NCBI GenBank assembly: GCA_951802425.1
Contig: OX637800.1
Span: forward strand, 1,922,001-1,986,000
Direction of reading: 5' to 3'
DNA length: 64,000 nt
Origin: Clavaria fumosa
Taxonomy: Eukaryota > Basidiomycota > Agaricomycetes > Agaricales > Clavariaceae
The notes under the pieces are model-generated. The model had not been told where the DNA came from, made no database searches, and saw only the letters and a program-made list of their open reading frames with translations. The position numbers and the translations under genes are program-made. Positions 11,937 to 22,557 of this stretch are shown here, in pieces; within the stretch, counting starts at the first letter, position 1, and each line of letters begins with the position of its first letter.

Positions 11937-13789
11937 TGCCTACTAAATGTCCCCAGCCCCAGGATGCACCAGTCCCTCCCCCAACTCTGGCCCAACTTCC
12001 TTTGAGAGCAGAGCTGCTTGCGCAGAGATGTGGAGAAAGAGTGGAATGTACTCACTGGGCAGAAAGTTGCATGAGAAGGGCACTTGCTTGGGAGCAATCC
12101 ACTCCATCATTCAGTCTTATTGACACATTGCTGGATGCATTATCCCAGAGGCCTAGGAACACCAAAAAAGACATAAAGTTGGCTGAACAGAAGATAGCTG
12201 AAATGGGTTCATGGCCATCTGACACATGCTCAGGCAGATGGTATGATGAGGAAGGAAAACTGCTTATAGCTGCTTTTTCAGACCCTTTATTGACAATTGA
12301 GCAATCCAGGACCAACCATCTGAAAAGGGGCAAGTAAGTCTATTCATAACATATTATTTACTTTTTGGTTAATGTTGAGTTTTAGGAGTATACTGTATAC
12401 TTTACAGGGAGGAACTCTGCTGTTGGAAGGAGGGCTATTGATGTTGCCACAGCAGAGAGCTTGGGTAAAGTGAAGAGATTTGGCCTTAGTGTATGTTTTC
12501 TTTATGTTATGATTGAGATCTTTCTGACTTTCATATACAGGAGAAGCTTCAAAACCAGGTGCAAGCTGCAACTCAGTTGCTGCACACTATTTTGAGTAGC
12601 CCATAAGAGGGATGTTAGGCATGAGGAGGAGGAAGTAATGGAATATAAGGCTGAGAAGAGTTGTGAAGTAAATGAGATGGAGTTGGACATTGACATGGCT
12701 GTTGTTGATTCACCAGTGTACACACATGAGAGTGAATTGACTCCTCTGTCAAGTGAAGAGGATGAGAGGGATAGAGGAGATAAAGAGGGAAATGAGAGGG
12801 ATGAGGATGAGGATGAGGATGAGGATGAGGATGAGGATGAGGATGAGGATGAGGATGAGGATGAGGATGAGGATGAGGATGAGGATGAGGATGAGGATGA
12901 GGATGAGGATGAGGATGAGGATGAGGATGAGGATGAGGATGAGGATGATGAGGGGGATGGTAGTGCAGAAGACAATGGAGATGATGGAGATGAGAGGGAT
13001 ATGAGAGAAGAAAACCAGCCTTTTGTAGCCTTCAAACATGTCTCAAAGGCCTTCACCAAGTTTCAGCAGGCAAGGGGGGACATAGAGGAATCTCCTGAAA
13101 CATCTCATCCTGGAGTGGAGCAATCCAACACTTTTCTGTCATATGAGTGCTGTGGTGTGACTCATTTAGTGCATGCCTGGTTTGAGCAAGGAAGAAAAGG
13201 CAACAAGTTTGCACTTATTCCTTCAAATGACATGTGCAAAGGCTCTTACTCAGCTCTGGCTGTGAATTACTATTTCAGGGCCACAGCAGATGTAGCCATT
13301 TTTCTGGATGCATATTTTGCAGTTGCTTTTCCAAAGGAACACACCACATACAAAGAAGCTTTTGCTGCAGGAGTCTGGCTACCAGAAGATCCAGGTCCAT
13401 GGTTGGGTCAGGCCATTGTCTATAAACGTCAAGTGAAACCCCACCAAGATAAGAAGGATGGAGGGCCAACAGCCATTTTCAATGTGGGGCAATACAGTGG
13501 AGGTGACCTTTACTTCACTGACTTGGACCTCAAGTTCAGTTATAAACCAGGGGACATTTTTATTTTCCCTGCTGGTGATTTATATCATGCAGTTGGGGAT
13601 TGGAAGCCTGTTGGACATGTCAATAAATATGGCATAGTTCCAGGGAGGATTGGACATGTCCTCTTTTCTCAGAAATCAGCCCTGAAGAGACTGTGTGGGC
13701 AAGCACCTGGATGGAGGAATGACACCTTCTCTGGTTTCTGGCCATCTATCTCAGAACAAAGGCCTGTACACAAGAAGAAGCAAAAGTGA
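11937..13789 (+). CDS. TET/JBP-like 2-oxoglutarate/Fe(II) dioxygenase (possible single frameshift)
   Basis: Predicted nuclear enzyme of the TET/JBP family, whose characterised members oxidise 5-methylcytosine or thymine in DNA. The 3' ORF (12638-13789, 383 codons) has a poly-Asp/Glu tract and then the catalytic core: HQD (H269, D271 in that ORF), a GGDL turn, PGD, distal H317 and R337 for 2-oxoglutarate, the set expected for the fold. Upstream exons fit well: 11937-12333, intron 12334-12411 (GTAAGT...AG), 12412-12490, intron 12491-12540 (GTATGT...ACAG), and 12541 on. The exon-3 frame stops at TAA 12603-12605, and the catalytic ORF lies one base out of frame. So either a one-base indel near 12600 has broken one gene, or two ORFs adjoin. 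The catalytic part itself is unbroken. Such genes are expanded and transposon-associated in mushroom fungi. No transposase is seen beside it. Confidence 0.75.
12799..12948 (+). repeat. (GATGAG)n hexanucleotide microsatellite coding for Asp-Glu
   Basis: About 25 nearly perfect GATGAG units inside the dioxygenase ORF, encoding an alternating Asp-Glu tract. Unit length is a multiple of three, so length changes keep the frame. Opposite-strand and shifted frames (poly-Ser, Ile-Leu, Met-Arg) are artefacts. Confidence 0.95.
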
Positions 13790-13922
13790 TATGCCCTATT
13801 AACTGTTTCCTGTATGCTGTAGTTGTATCTGAATTGTTTATGTCTACACAAGAAGAAGCAAAAGTGATATGACCTATTAACTGTTTCCTGTATGCTGCAC
13901 TTGTATCTGAATTGTTTATGTC
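13769..13922 (+). repeat. Tandem duplication of about 78 bp across the dioxygenase stop codon
   Basis: The segment cacaagaagaagcaaaagtg and the following ~55 bp occur twice in a row (from 13769 and from 13847), with two or three mismatches. The first copy includes the last codons (KKKQK) and stop of the dioxygenase ORF; the second is in the 3' flank. Confidence 0.9.
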
Positions 13923-14573
13923 CCTTATGTGCCAATAGAGAGAGGAGAGAAAGAGGGGGAGGGAGCATGTGGCAGTTGCTGCTACTGCTGCTTGCCACTG
14001 CTGCTACTGTTGCTGTTGCTGTTGCCACCACTCCTCACTCCCCTCCACCCCCTCTAACCTTACTCCTCCTCTCACCTATACACCTCCCCTTTGCCACCTG
14101 AATCCCATTCACCACCCCCTTTTACTCTGACTGTCAATGTTGCCACAAAAGAAATCTTGAGTGTATCATTTACACTTTCTTGCACCCCCAGTAAATAAGC
14201 TAAATTCATGTAAATATTACTGTAGACACTAGTCATAGCCACCCACCTACTCTCAAAATCTGATAAAAATCCATGAGGTGGTTGCTGAGATATGGCCATA
14301 GAAGGGCCTCAGTGTGTTAGGATCGCTTACATAAGCATCCAAAAAGAGGATTTGTGGAGAAACTGGGGAGGGTTGTTGGAAGGTCACATGACCTGTGGCT
14401 GTGTCCAAGATTATGTAATTGGAAGGTCACATGACCTGGGCCTGGGTGCATCACATGATCCGAGGGTCCGAGCGTGGGAAAGTCGGCAAGTGCCGGGGCT
14501 CTCGCTATAAGTACTTCGTCTTTTCCATTTTTGTACCTTTTTCCCCTTATCTTAGTATTGTCATCATGACCTT
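13923..14573. other. Non-coding flank with triplet repeat and GGTCACATGACC palindromes
   Basis: No convincing gene. It contains a TGCTGC/TGTTGC triplet-like stretch (about 13975-14025) and two copies of the perfect 12-bp palindrome ggtcacatgacc (near 14383 and 14424). Ends with acctt, the TSD of the following solo LTR. Confidence 0.5.
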
Positions 14574-16542
14574 TGTTAGGATGATGCATGCCTGAAGTAC
14601 TTTACCATATGTAGCCCTGTTCTATTCTGCAGATATGCATCTCATTAGTCTACAGACTTACTGCCCTACTCTACATGTGCCTTCTGTACCAATAGCCATG
14701 AAAACTATTCATTTCTTTGGTTTGCTGTCTGGCCTAAAGTACAGGAAATTTATCCTCTAAAGAAGATCAGGCTCTAGAACGAGAACAAAGAACTGCACAA
14801 AGACGTGGCTAATACCATTGGATTCCCATGCTTTGATAACCCTTAAATCCAATTTTACGAAAGGGAACAACAGTTATCCATTCTTTAAATTGAATAGTAC
14901 TATTCTAGTTGCCCCTTCTAAGTACAGGTTAAATAGCGACAATATGGCAAGGAAATTGGAATATCTGAAGAGACAGGAATGTAGAGAGGGTATGTGAGAA
15001 CATACCCGCGAGTTTACGAGAGGAGCGGAGCGTTTGCGGCTTCGCTACAGGGTTGCGAAGTCGCCAGCATCGGTCCAGCAACACTCTGGTGTTGTGGGGC
15101 AGCCCGATCGTGATCAGACCTCAATCGGGCGATTGAGAACCGACAGGTCAGCTGGATTCCCACGAAGGCAGGGGCAGTGGTCAGGGCTGATGGCCAACAC
15201 TGCCGCATTGCCAAATAAGGAGTGGTCATCCTTGTGAGCTGGCTGAATGCTCACAACCTTTGTGCGCAGTCCCTTGCCCCTCCCTTCATCTCCCATTGTA
15301 CTAGGGTGGTACTAGGACATATCTAGCATAGGGTATGGTTGAAAAATGTGCTAAATAGGGCTAATACACTTGATTGTGATTAGTTTGGGGGAGATAAGAG
15401 GAAACAAAGGGAGTATAGACGAAGAAATGACGCAATCGAGACGGGGAACACTGCAGGGTATTGCAGAAGCGATCGGGGACGGCTGTGGGGTCCTCCCCTA
15501 CAATCCCCGACGATCACAAATGGAGAAATGACTCATAATGAGTCATTATGATTATTTTTAGAATAATCTGAAACTTCGAAATGAAATATCTCAACAGGGA
15601 AATGGGATAAAATTATGATCTAACCTAATATGTAAACCCACTGAATTCTCCTTATTTTAGGATACTTAAACGGTAGTTTTGGTACACTATTTAAGGAGCT
15701 ATGCTGTATACTTCCAAATGTAGTAGATAGACGAAATTGAGTATAAATAGCCGCCGGAACTTTGCATTCTAGGCACCATTAAGTACCCACATATTGTCTG
15801 AGTCATCCCTGAAAGGGACTAAGTCTAAGTCTAGCCCAGTAAGGAGCTAAGGACATATTTAGTTAAACTAAATACAGTAATTACTGACTAAGGACCCTGT
15901 CTGGTCAGATGATTTTAATATCCGGAGGTACCTATGCCTCAGGACTGCCGGCCTGTGCCGGCTCCCCTCGGCGCGGTAAGTATTGAACGAGATATGAATA
16001 TTTTAGTATGTTGTACAAGGTACTGTACTGTACATGAGTACTACTGTGTTCATAGAGTAAGTTGGTGAATAACTAAGGAACCACTAGGAATTATGCAAAG
16101 GTTTATAGAGGTAGAATGGTCTAAAGGATCAGGAGAATCTCATGATACCTTCAGCTTGTTCCTTCTTTGTTTGGTTAACTAGCTATCTACTATTCCTTTA
16201 TTACTTATTTACACTGACTTGGCTTAAGTGTGTGATATCTGTGGACTGGTCAGCTATTGAGCTATGGTACCAACCTGTGGGCTACCACTAGGTTGGAGTG
16301 GACTCATAGGGGTCAGTAGCTAAGGCCGTAGGTTATCAATGCTTAGGTTACTAGAATAATAATATCAGCCCAAAGCAATACCTTGCTGAATGGACTAGCT
16401 ACAGTACATTTGGCAGGAAGGTGTGGAACTGAGTGACCTACTAGTCCTGTAGGTTAGACTATGAATAGATTGGGAGAGAGTTTGAGTCAGTCTGACTCCT
16501 GGCTACTCAATTCTATTTATAGACAGTACCAGATCCATAACA
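14574..16542 (-). mobile_element. Family D solo LTR, minus orientation
   Basis: On the minus strand it begins TGTTATGGATCTGG (ending at 16542) and ends CCTAACA (14574), with a 5-bp TSD acctt at 14569-14573 and 16543-16547. It is homologous to the plus-oriented element at 19447-21552; for example 15952-15977 is the exact reverse complement of 20011-20036. No coding sequence is recognised. Its 2-kb length, TG...CA ends and 5-bp TSD favour a long solo LTR over a TIR element. Confidence 0.75.
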
Positions 16543-16547
16543 ACCTT

Positions 16548-17440
16548 ACGCTTGAATCGTGTGAGACCAAGTCTGATACAGTGTGACTTTTCAAAAGTCA
16601 GAGTTTAAAATTGGCACAACACAGATTTGTTCCCATGCCCACAATTCATGTGATAAAATATTGAAAATATTTTGGTAGGGCCTCCTAATAGGGTACATCT
16701 ACCTACAAAATTTGGCACAATTCCATCAACTGGTTGTGGAGATATGATCTTCTGCAGTTTCTGAGTTTAAAAATGAAACTGTAGGTTGAGTGTCATGAAA
16801 TTTCCACTGAACTCACACCCACAGTAAATTTGATAAAATCACCTGTAGAAAAGCAACTAGTATCCCACCCCCTTCAGCGCACCCACCCCTATCCAAAAGG
16901 CCTAGCCAATTTTGACTGATGCCCTTTTTATGGGCCCAGCCGATCATCGGCCGAGATATTGCTTTATAGGCTTGGCCAATCAACTTGATATACCAAAATC
17001 ACACTAGGCATACAGGGATCCCATGGTACTGAAGATGCCCTTTCAAAAGGGCTGGCCAATACACATTTTAGAAACCAGTGTAAAGGGCCTGAAGCACCCT
17101 ATTGAAACACTTCTTGCACATACATGACAAATTAGACCAAAGAAGCTGGGGATAGCATACACAGATTATGAAGCCAAAGATCAGATATGCTATTTGATAG
17201 ATGCATAAATTGTAAGGTCATCTTCCATTATCTAAGACTCCTGATCAGTGGATATAAATGAGATATTATAACTTAACATAACTGGGTGAAATGAAAACAA
17301 ATATGCCTTCCAATAGGCTTCCAATTGGTAGGAGCAAATGCAACCTTCAAATATCCAATGGAACCATCACAAGCTAGGGTGAAAGGTGGTGTGTCAACTG
17401 ATTCAGGATATTCTTTGGAAAAGGATGGGCCTTACTATCC
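16548..17440. other. Non-coding repeat-derived DNA
   Basis: AT-rich, with no recognisable gene. Contains the segment duplicated at 51142-51481 (see next entry). Resumes the sequence interrupted by the D solo LTR. Confidence 0.5.
16866..17206 (+). repeat. Dispersed direct repeat, copy 1 (also at 51142-51481)
   Basis: About 340 bp from cacccccttcag to gctatttgatagatgc, nearly identical to 51142-51481. The differences are mainly C/T and G/A at CpG (for example ggccgagat here versus ggctgagat there). The flanks differ on both sides of the two copies. Contains several short near-palindromes around ccctttttatgggccc and ccctttcaaaagggct. Class unknown. Confidence 0.85.
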
Positions 17441-17469
17441 TTTCTGAAGAGTATTCAAATCCACGAATG

Positions 17470-17735
17470 TATTGGTATTGTTCAAATATTCTTGCAATGT
17501 AGAAGTTGTGCATGTGAGTCTGTTATCACACCTTGTGATTATATCATGTTGTGGCTGTGCCCGGGATCCCAGGTGTGACAGTCACACTGTGAACAACTCT
17601 GCATATTAGTATTATTCAGATATTCTTGCATTGTAGAAGTTGTGCATGTGAGTCTGTTATCACACCTTGTGATTATATCATTTTGTGGCTGTGCCCAGGA
17701 TCCCAGGTGTGACAGTCACACTGTGACCACAACTC
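17470..17735. repeat. Tandem duplication of about 134 bp
   Basis: Two consecutive copies of a unit running from ttcttgcaatgtagaagttg to gtgacagtcacactgtga. The second copy lies inside the left palindrome arm. The matching place in the right arm (25140-25334) has a different repeat arrangement, including a 19-bp unit repeated three times. Confidence 0.85.
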
Positions 17736-19446
17736 TGGATCTGCAAATCATATCCATAACTACCAGGGCAGGGCAAGTACAATGATTGGACAGAGGGGAA
17801 CAAGGTGTGAAGACATGTTCAGACAAGGAAGGACTACTGTATCTGTAACTACAAGGGCACAACAAGAACATATCCAAGGCTGGGGAAGGCATCTCAGAGA
17901 GGGTGATGAGTGTTGAGAAGGGGTGGTGTCAGCACTGACAGAGCCATCACACTCAAACATTCTTTCATTTACTTGTGTCTATAGTAGTCTCTTTGTGTCT
18001 ACCTGCCCTCCTCTCCTTGTATTTACCTACCAGTTTCTACATCATATACACCCTGGGGCTCTTGAGCATGAGCCAGGGATCACTTTATGACTTATTGCAT
18101 ATGGACAGCAGAACATAGGATGATTGACACTTGAGATTATTTGAAAGGATGCTGCTGGCCCACTTAGGGTTAGGGTTAGGGCAGATAAACTGCAATAGAT
18201 TCAGGGTGATCTCTTATACCATATTCATTTGTCAAAGCTAATCCACAAGTACAAATTAATTACAACAAATCAAAAGAAAAACATGTCAGGCATTTACATC
18301 AGAGGATGGGTGGCCAAATCCACCTCTGACAAGCCATTCATATCATAATATGTGCTTCATTGCAAAGGGGGCACTGCAATCTAGGCAAGCCCCACTTCAC
18401 CAAAGCAAGAGCCCCCAGTCTCAAGTAAATAAGAAAACAAGATGATCTGTAAGAAACCAGGGTGGGAGGATACTAACCACATGGCAGTCAGCAGTCCATC
18501 CCAGAGCCCATATGGCAACCCCAAGGTATGAGCAGAAGATAGCACAAAACAACTTACAAAGATGAGGGTTGGGAGAGGTTGTCTGGCATAATAGACCACA
18601 CTCTCATCCTTGGCCCATTTGGCCACCCCAGGTGCAGGTATGAATGAGGGTTGGTTGGGGCCAGCCTGCATATAAGCAGCCACCAAACCAAAAGGCCCAT
18701 ATGGCCACCCTCTTCACATAATATTCTGAAAAGCAACATCACAAGCACCATACCAGTAAAATGTGTGAATAGTAATAAAACCCACATACCTCTGTGACTG
18801 TTTTCCCCACACCATATTGGCCATGTATAGTGTACACCCCACCATATCTTCAGCTCTAATATGGTAGGCTCCACACCATATGGCCATGTATAGTGTTCAC
18901 TTCACCATATCTTCAGCCCTAATATGGTAGGCTCCACACCATTTTGACTCAAGGTGGAAATATGGTAGGCTCCACACCATATCAACTCAAGGTGGAAATG
19001 TGGTGGGCTCTACACCATTTTGACTCAACTTTTTTGCATGGCTTGCAAACTAAACAAATTATATATCAAAAAATCGCTAAAATTCAGCAGATTCTGATTC
19101 TGAAAACTATATGTCTGTACCTCCTTTCGTTCAGCTGCAATTTGCAAAATACACAAAATATATTCATTTGTCCTCAGTTCTGCAGTACCCTGGCTTGAAA
19201 ATGGATTAGATAACTGGAGGACCCACATACTACCTGTGGGTATATGGCAAGGGTGTGGATTAGTTTTAACTACCCACCCACCATCTCAGTCCCCTCTCTG
19301 GAATACATTAATAGGAATCAGGGTATTATTGTCCTGGGAGAGTGACCATTGGTTGGATTGCAAATTCCAGCCATCAGATTACAGCTTATGACATCTAATA
19401 CAGTCATGCAAAGGCCCATAATATTTGGTGCAGATCTACAGATTCC
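17569..19446. repeat. Palindrome, left arm (outer part)
   Basis: Reverse complement of 21944-25334 apart from indels. Small shadow ORFs at 17760-17960 and 18381-18686 have identical translations to those at 24906-25106 and 24180-24485, so the arms are nearly identical. The left arm has one extra 38-bp unit (about 18920-18957) and lacks the 1.5-kb GC-rich insert of the right arm. It continues at 21558 beyond the D solo LTR. No gene is recognised; it is rich in CCATATGG-like words and 38-bp minisatellite units (18820-19020). Confidence 0.92.
18166..18183 (+). repeat. (TTAGGG)3 interstitial telomere-type repeat, left arm
   Basis: Three perfect TTAGGG units; the mirror (CCCTAA)3 is at 24685-24702 in the other palindrome arm. 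TTAGGG is the usual telomere unit of basidiomycetes. Confidence 0.9.
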
Positions 19447-21552
19447 TGTTATGGATCTGGTACTGGGTGCAGTCAGAAATGAGTCACTAAGAGTCAGGAT
19501 GACTCAGACAGGTCCTCAATTCCTTATGCAGTTGGCCTACAGGACTAGTAGATCCTCCAGTTCCATACCTTCCTGCTAACAGTATTGAAACCAACACTGC
19601 TAGCAAGGCATTGCTTTGGGCAGATATTATTATTAGTTAGTAACCTAAGTCACAACATCCCATGGGCTTAGCCATTGACCTCCATAGTCTGCCTCAACCT
19701 AGTATCACTCCACAGGTTGATACTATGGCTCAATGACTGACCACTCCATAGGTATTGCACACTTAAGCCAAATTAATGTAGATAGGTCAAAATAGATCAG
19801 TGAATAAGTAGCTAACCAGACAGAGGAAAACAAGCTGAAGAGTTCATGAGATTCTCCTGGTCCTGTAGACCATTCTATCTCTATAAACCACTGCCTAATT
19901 CTCAGTACCTGGCTAGCTATTCACTACTTACTCTGATGAACACAGTAGTACTATGTACAGTACAGTACCTTGTACATCATACTAAAATATTCATAACTCG
20001 CTCAATACTTACCGCGCCGAGGGGAGCCGGCACAGGGCGGCTCGTTCGAAGCCTGGGTACCTTTGGGTACCCAGATCACTTGACCAGACTAAGTCCTTAG
20101 TCAGCAGATACTACATTTAGTTTAACTAGACCCTGTCCTTAGTTTTACTAAATATGTCCTTAGCTCCGTGGGGAGCCAGACTCAGGCTTAGTCCTTTTGC
20201 AGGATGGTTCAATCGATAAGTGGGTACGTAATGATGCCTGGAACGCGAAGTTCCACCGGCTATTTATACTCAAATTCGTGTACCTACTACATTTGGAAGA
20301 ATACGGCATAGCTATTTAAATAGTAGTCCTAACATACCGTTTAAGGACTCTAAATTAAGGAGAATTCAGTGGCTTTACATATCAGGTAAGATCATAATTT
20401 TATCTTATCTCCTCATTGAGATATTACATCTCGAACATTCCAGCTGATCTAAAAATAATCATATTGAGTCATACTGACTCAATATCGGCGATCTAACCCC
20501 AGGAGAATGTGGGGAAACACCCTGCAGTCACTCCCGATCATTTCCGCAACCTTCCAGATGTTTCTACAGCCCAATCGCGACCTTATCTCGTCTCTACCTT
20601 ACTTACTCTCCTCCATCTCAATTTGGAACAGTGCAGTAAGACTAATAATAGATTAACTATACTGCATTTGGCCCTGTCCTAACCCTACAAGGGTCTAGTC
20701 TACTTCCCAGTTCAAGGGAAGACCTGAGGGAGTCAGCAGAAAGGTCGCGAAAGGTCACGAAAGTGTGAGTCATTGATATGGATGAGTAGTCCCAAATTAG
20801 GTATTGCAGGCACATAGCACCGCCTAATCTGGGCACCGTGGGAATGGCACCTGCCTGGGCGACTTCCCACGCTTTTGATTGGTCAAACACCCCAATCAGG
20901 GCATAACCACCATCAGGGGCACTCCCAAAGTCGCCCAAGCCACATCAGTGTGCAAATGTGTAAGTAATTTGCTTGTCCCTCACTCATCCCTCACTCCCTT
21001 GACCTGAAACTTCGTAGGTGAGTCCCTCTACCACTCTTCCACAGCCCTATCTACTTTGTAGAACCGAATACAACTTCACTCCATGTGATTTTGGGTTTAT
21101 GAGACTTTGGAGCATCATTCTCAAGGCTGCATTTCTACACTACAAGGTGAGTTCTGGCCTGTCCCTCTCACTCTTGGGAGTATAAGGGTTTTAGGACCCT
21201 GGGAATCCATTGGTAAACTCAGTTTCCCTGTAGGACTTTTGGTTCTTGTTATATAGCCTGATCATGATTTGTCTCATTATTCTGTATCCCCTCTTCACTC
21301 TAGCAAGTTGTAGACAATACTACTCATGAGTATTGACACATAAGGCATAGGCAGAGTATAGTAGCAGTCTGTTGAGCTGTACTGGACACACATCCTACCA
21401 GCCTCAACTAAGGGAGAGTTGACATATGCTGCTAGACATTACACCTAGCATGGGAAGGACCTATTGATGGATTCAACACATTTGAGCCCTGTCAAGGATG
21501 GTGGGGATTGAAAATATTGAAGAGTAAGCACAGATCAGTGCTACCCATAACA
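19447..21552 (+). mobile_element. Family D solo LTR, plus orientation, inserted in the palindrome
   Basis: Begins TGTTATGGATCTGG and ends GCTACCCATAACA, with TSD attcc at 19442-19446 and 21553-21557. Removing it rejoins the left palindrome arm exactly: 19446 pairs with 21944 and 21558 with 21943. It therefore inserted after the palindrome formed. No gene is recognised; the minus-strand frame at 20657-20938 has no family I know. Confidence 0.85.
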
Positions 21553-21557
21553 ATTCC

Positions 21558-21943
21558 CCATGTCTATTTTCCCAAAATTCTCAAAATCTCTCCCCAGATA
21601 GCCCCCTTTGGCAAATCACATACTCCTGTGGTCAAATAGCTGACAATGTATACATAAAGACATGTGCAAAGTTTGGTGAAGTTAGGAGAAGTTCTCAGGA
21701 AGATAGCTCAGAATGTGTCTCTTGGGGGATACTCCGCAGTGAAGGCAAAGACAAGGCATTACCTTGCCTTACACTCCAAAAGACACATTCTGAGCTATCT
21801 TCCTGAGAACTTCTCCTAACTTCACCAAACTTTGCACATGTCTTTATATATACATTGTCAGCTATTTGACTGCAGGAATATGTGATTTGCCAAAGGGGGC
21901 TATCTGGGGAGAGATTTTGAGAATTTTGGGAAAATAGACATGG
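21558..21943. repeat. Central hairpin of the palindrome
   Basis: Left part 21558-21725 and right part 21776-21943 are reverse complements around a spacer of about 50 bp near 21750, with a few mismatches. It includes the words ctatctggggagagattttg and cttctcctaacttcaccaaac, which recur a third time at 25340-25480. Confidence 0.92.
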
Positions 21944-22557
21944 GGAATCTGTAGATCTGCACCAAATATTATGGGCCTTTGCATGACTGTATTAGATGTT
22001 ATAAGCTGTAATCTGATGGCTGGAACTTGCAATCCAACCAATGGTCACTCTCCCAGGACAATAATACCCTGATTCCTATTAATGTATTCCAGAGAGGGGA
22101 CTGAGATGGTGGGTGGGTAGTTAAAACTAATCCACACCCTTGCCATATACCCACAGGTAGTATGTGGGTCCTCCAGTTATCTAATCCATTTTCAAGCCAG
22201 GGTACTGCAGAACTGAGGACAAATGAATATATTTTGTGTATTTTGCAAATTGCAGCTGAACGAAAGGAGGTACAGACATATAGTTTTCAGAATCAGAATC
22301 TGCTGAATTTTAGCGATCTTTTGATATATAATTTGTTTAGTTTGCAAGCCATGCAAAAAAGTTGAGTCAAAATGGTGTAGAGCCCACCATATTTCCACCT
22401 TGAGTTGATATGGTGTGGAGCCTATCATATTAGGGCTGAAGATATGGTGAAGTGAACACTATACATGGCCATATGGTGTGGAGCCTACCATATTAGAGCT
22501 GAAGATATGGTGGGGTGTACACTATACATGGCCAATATGGTGTGGGGAAAACAGTCA

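Noticed and set aside
12502..13059. Poly-Ser ORF on the minus strand and Met-Arg or Ile-Leu ORFs over the same bases
   Set aside because: Shadows of the GATGAG microsatellite within the dioxygenase gene.
15014..15296. Small ORFs on both strands near 15.0-15.3 kb
   Set aside because: They lie within the D solo LTR, are short, and have no recognisable features.
18381..18686. 101-codon ORF duplicated exactly in both palindrome arms
   Set aside because: Identity reflects identical arms at the DNA level. No recognisable domain, and intron-like signals interrupt it, so I did not call a gene.
15297..20689. A single DNA transposon with 1.2-kb terminal inverted repeats
   Set aside because: Each arm proved to be part of a longer element with its own 5-bp TSD (acctt and attcc), so these are two separate D solo LTRs in opposite orientation.
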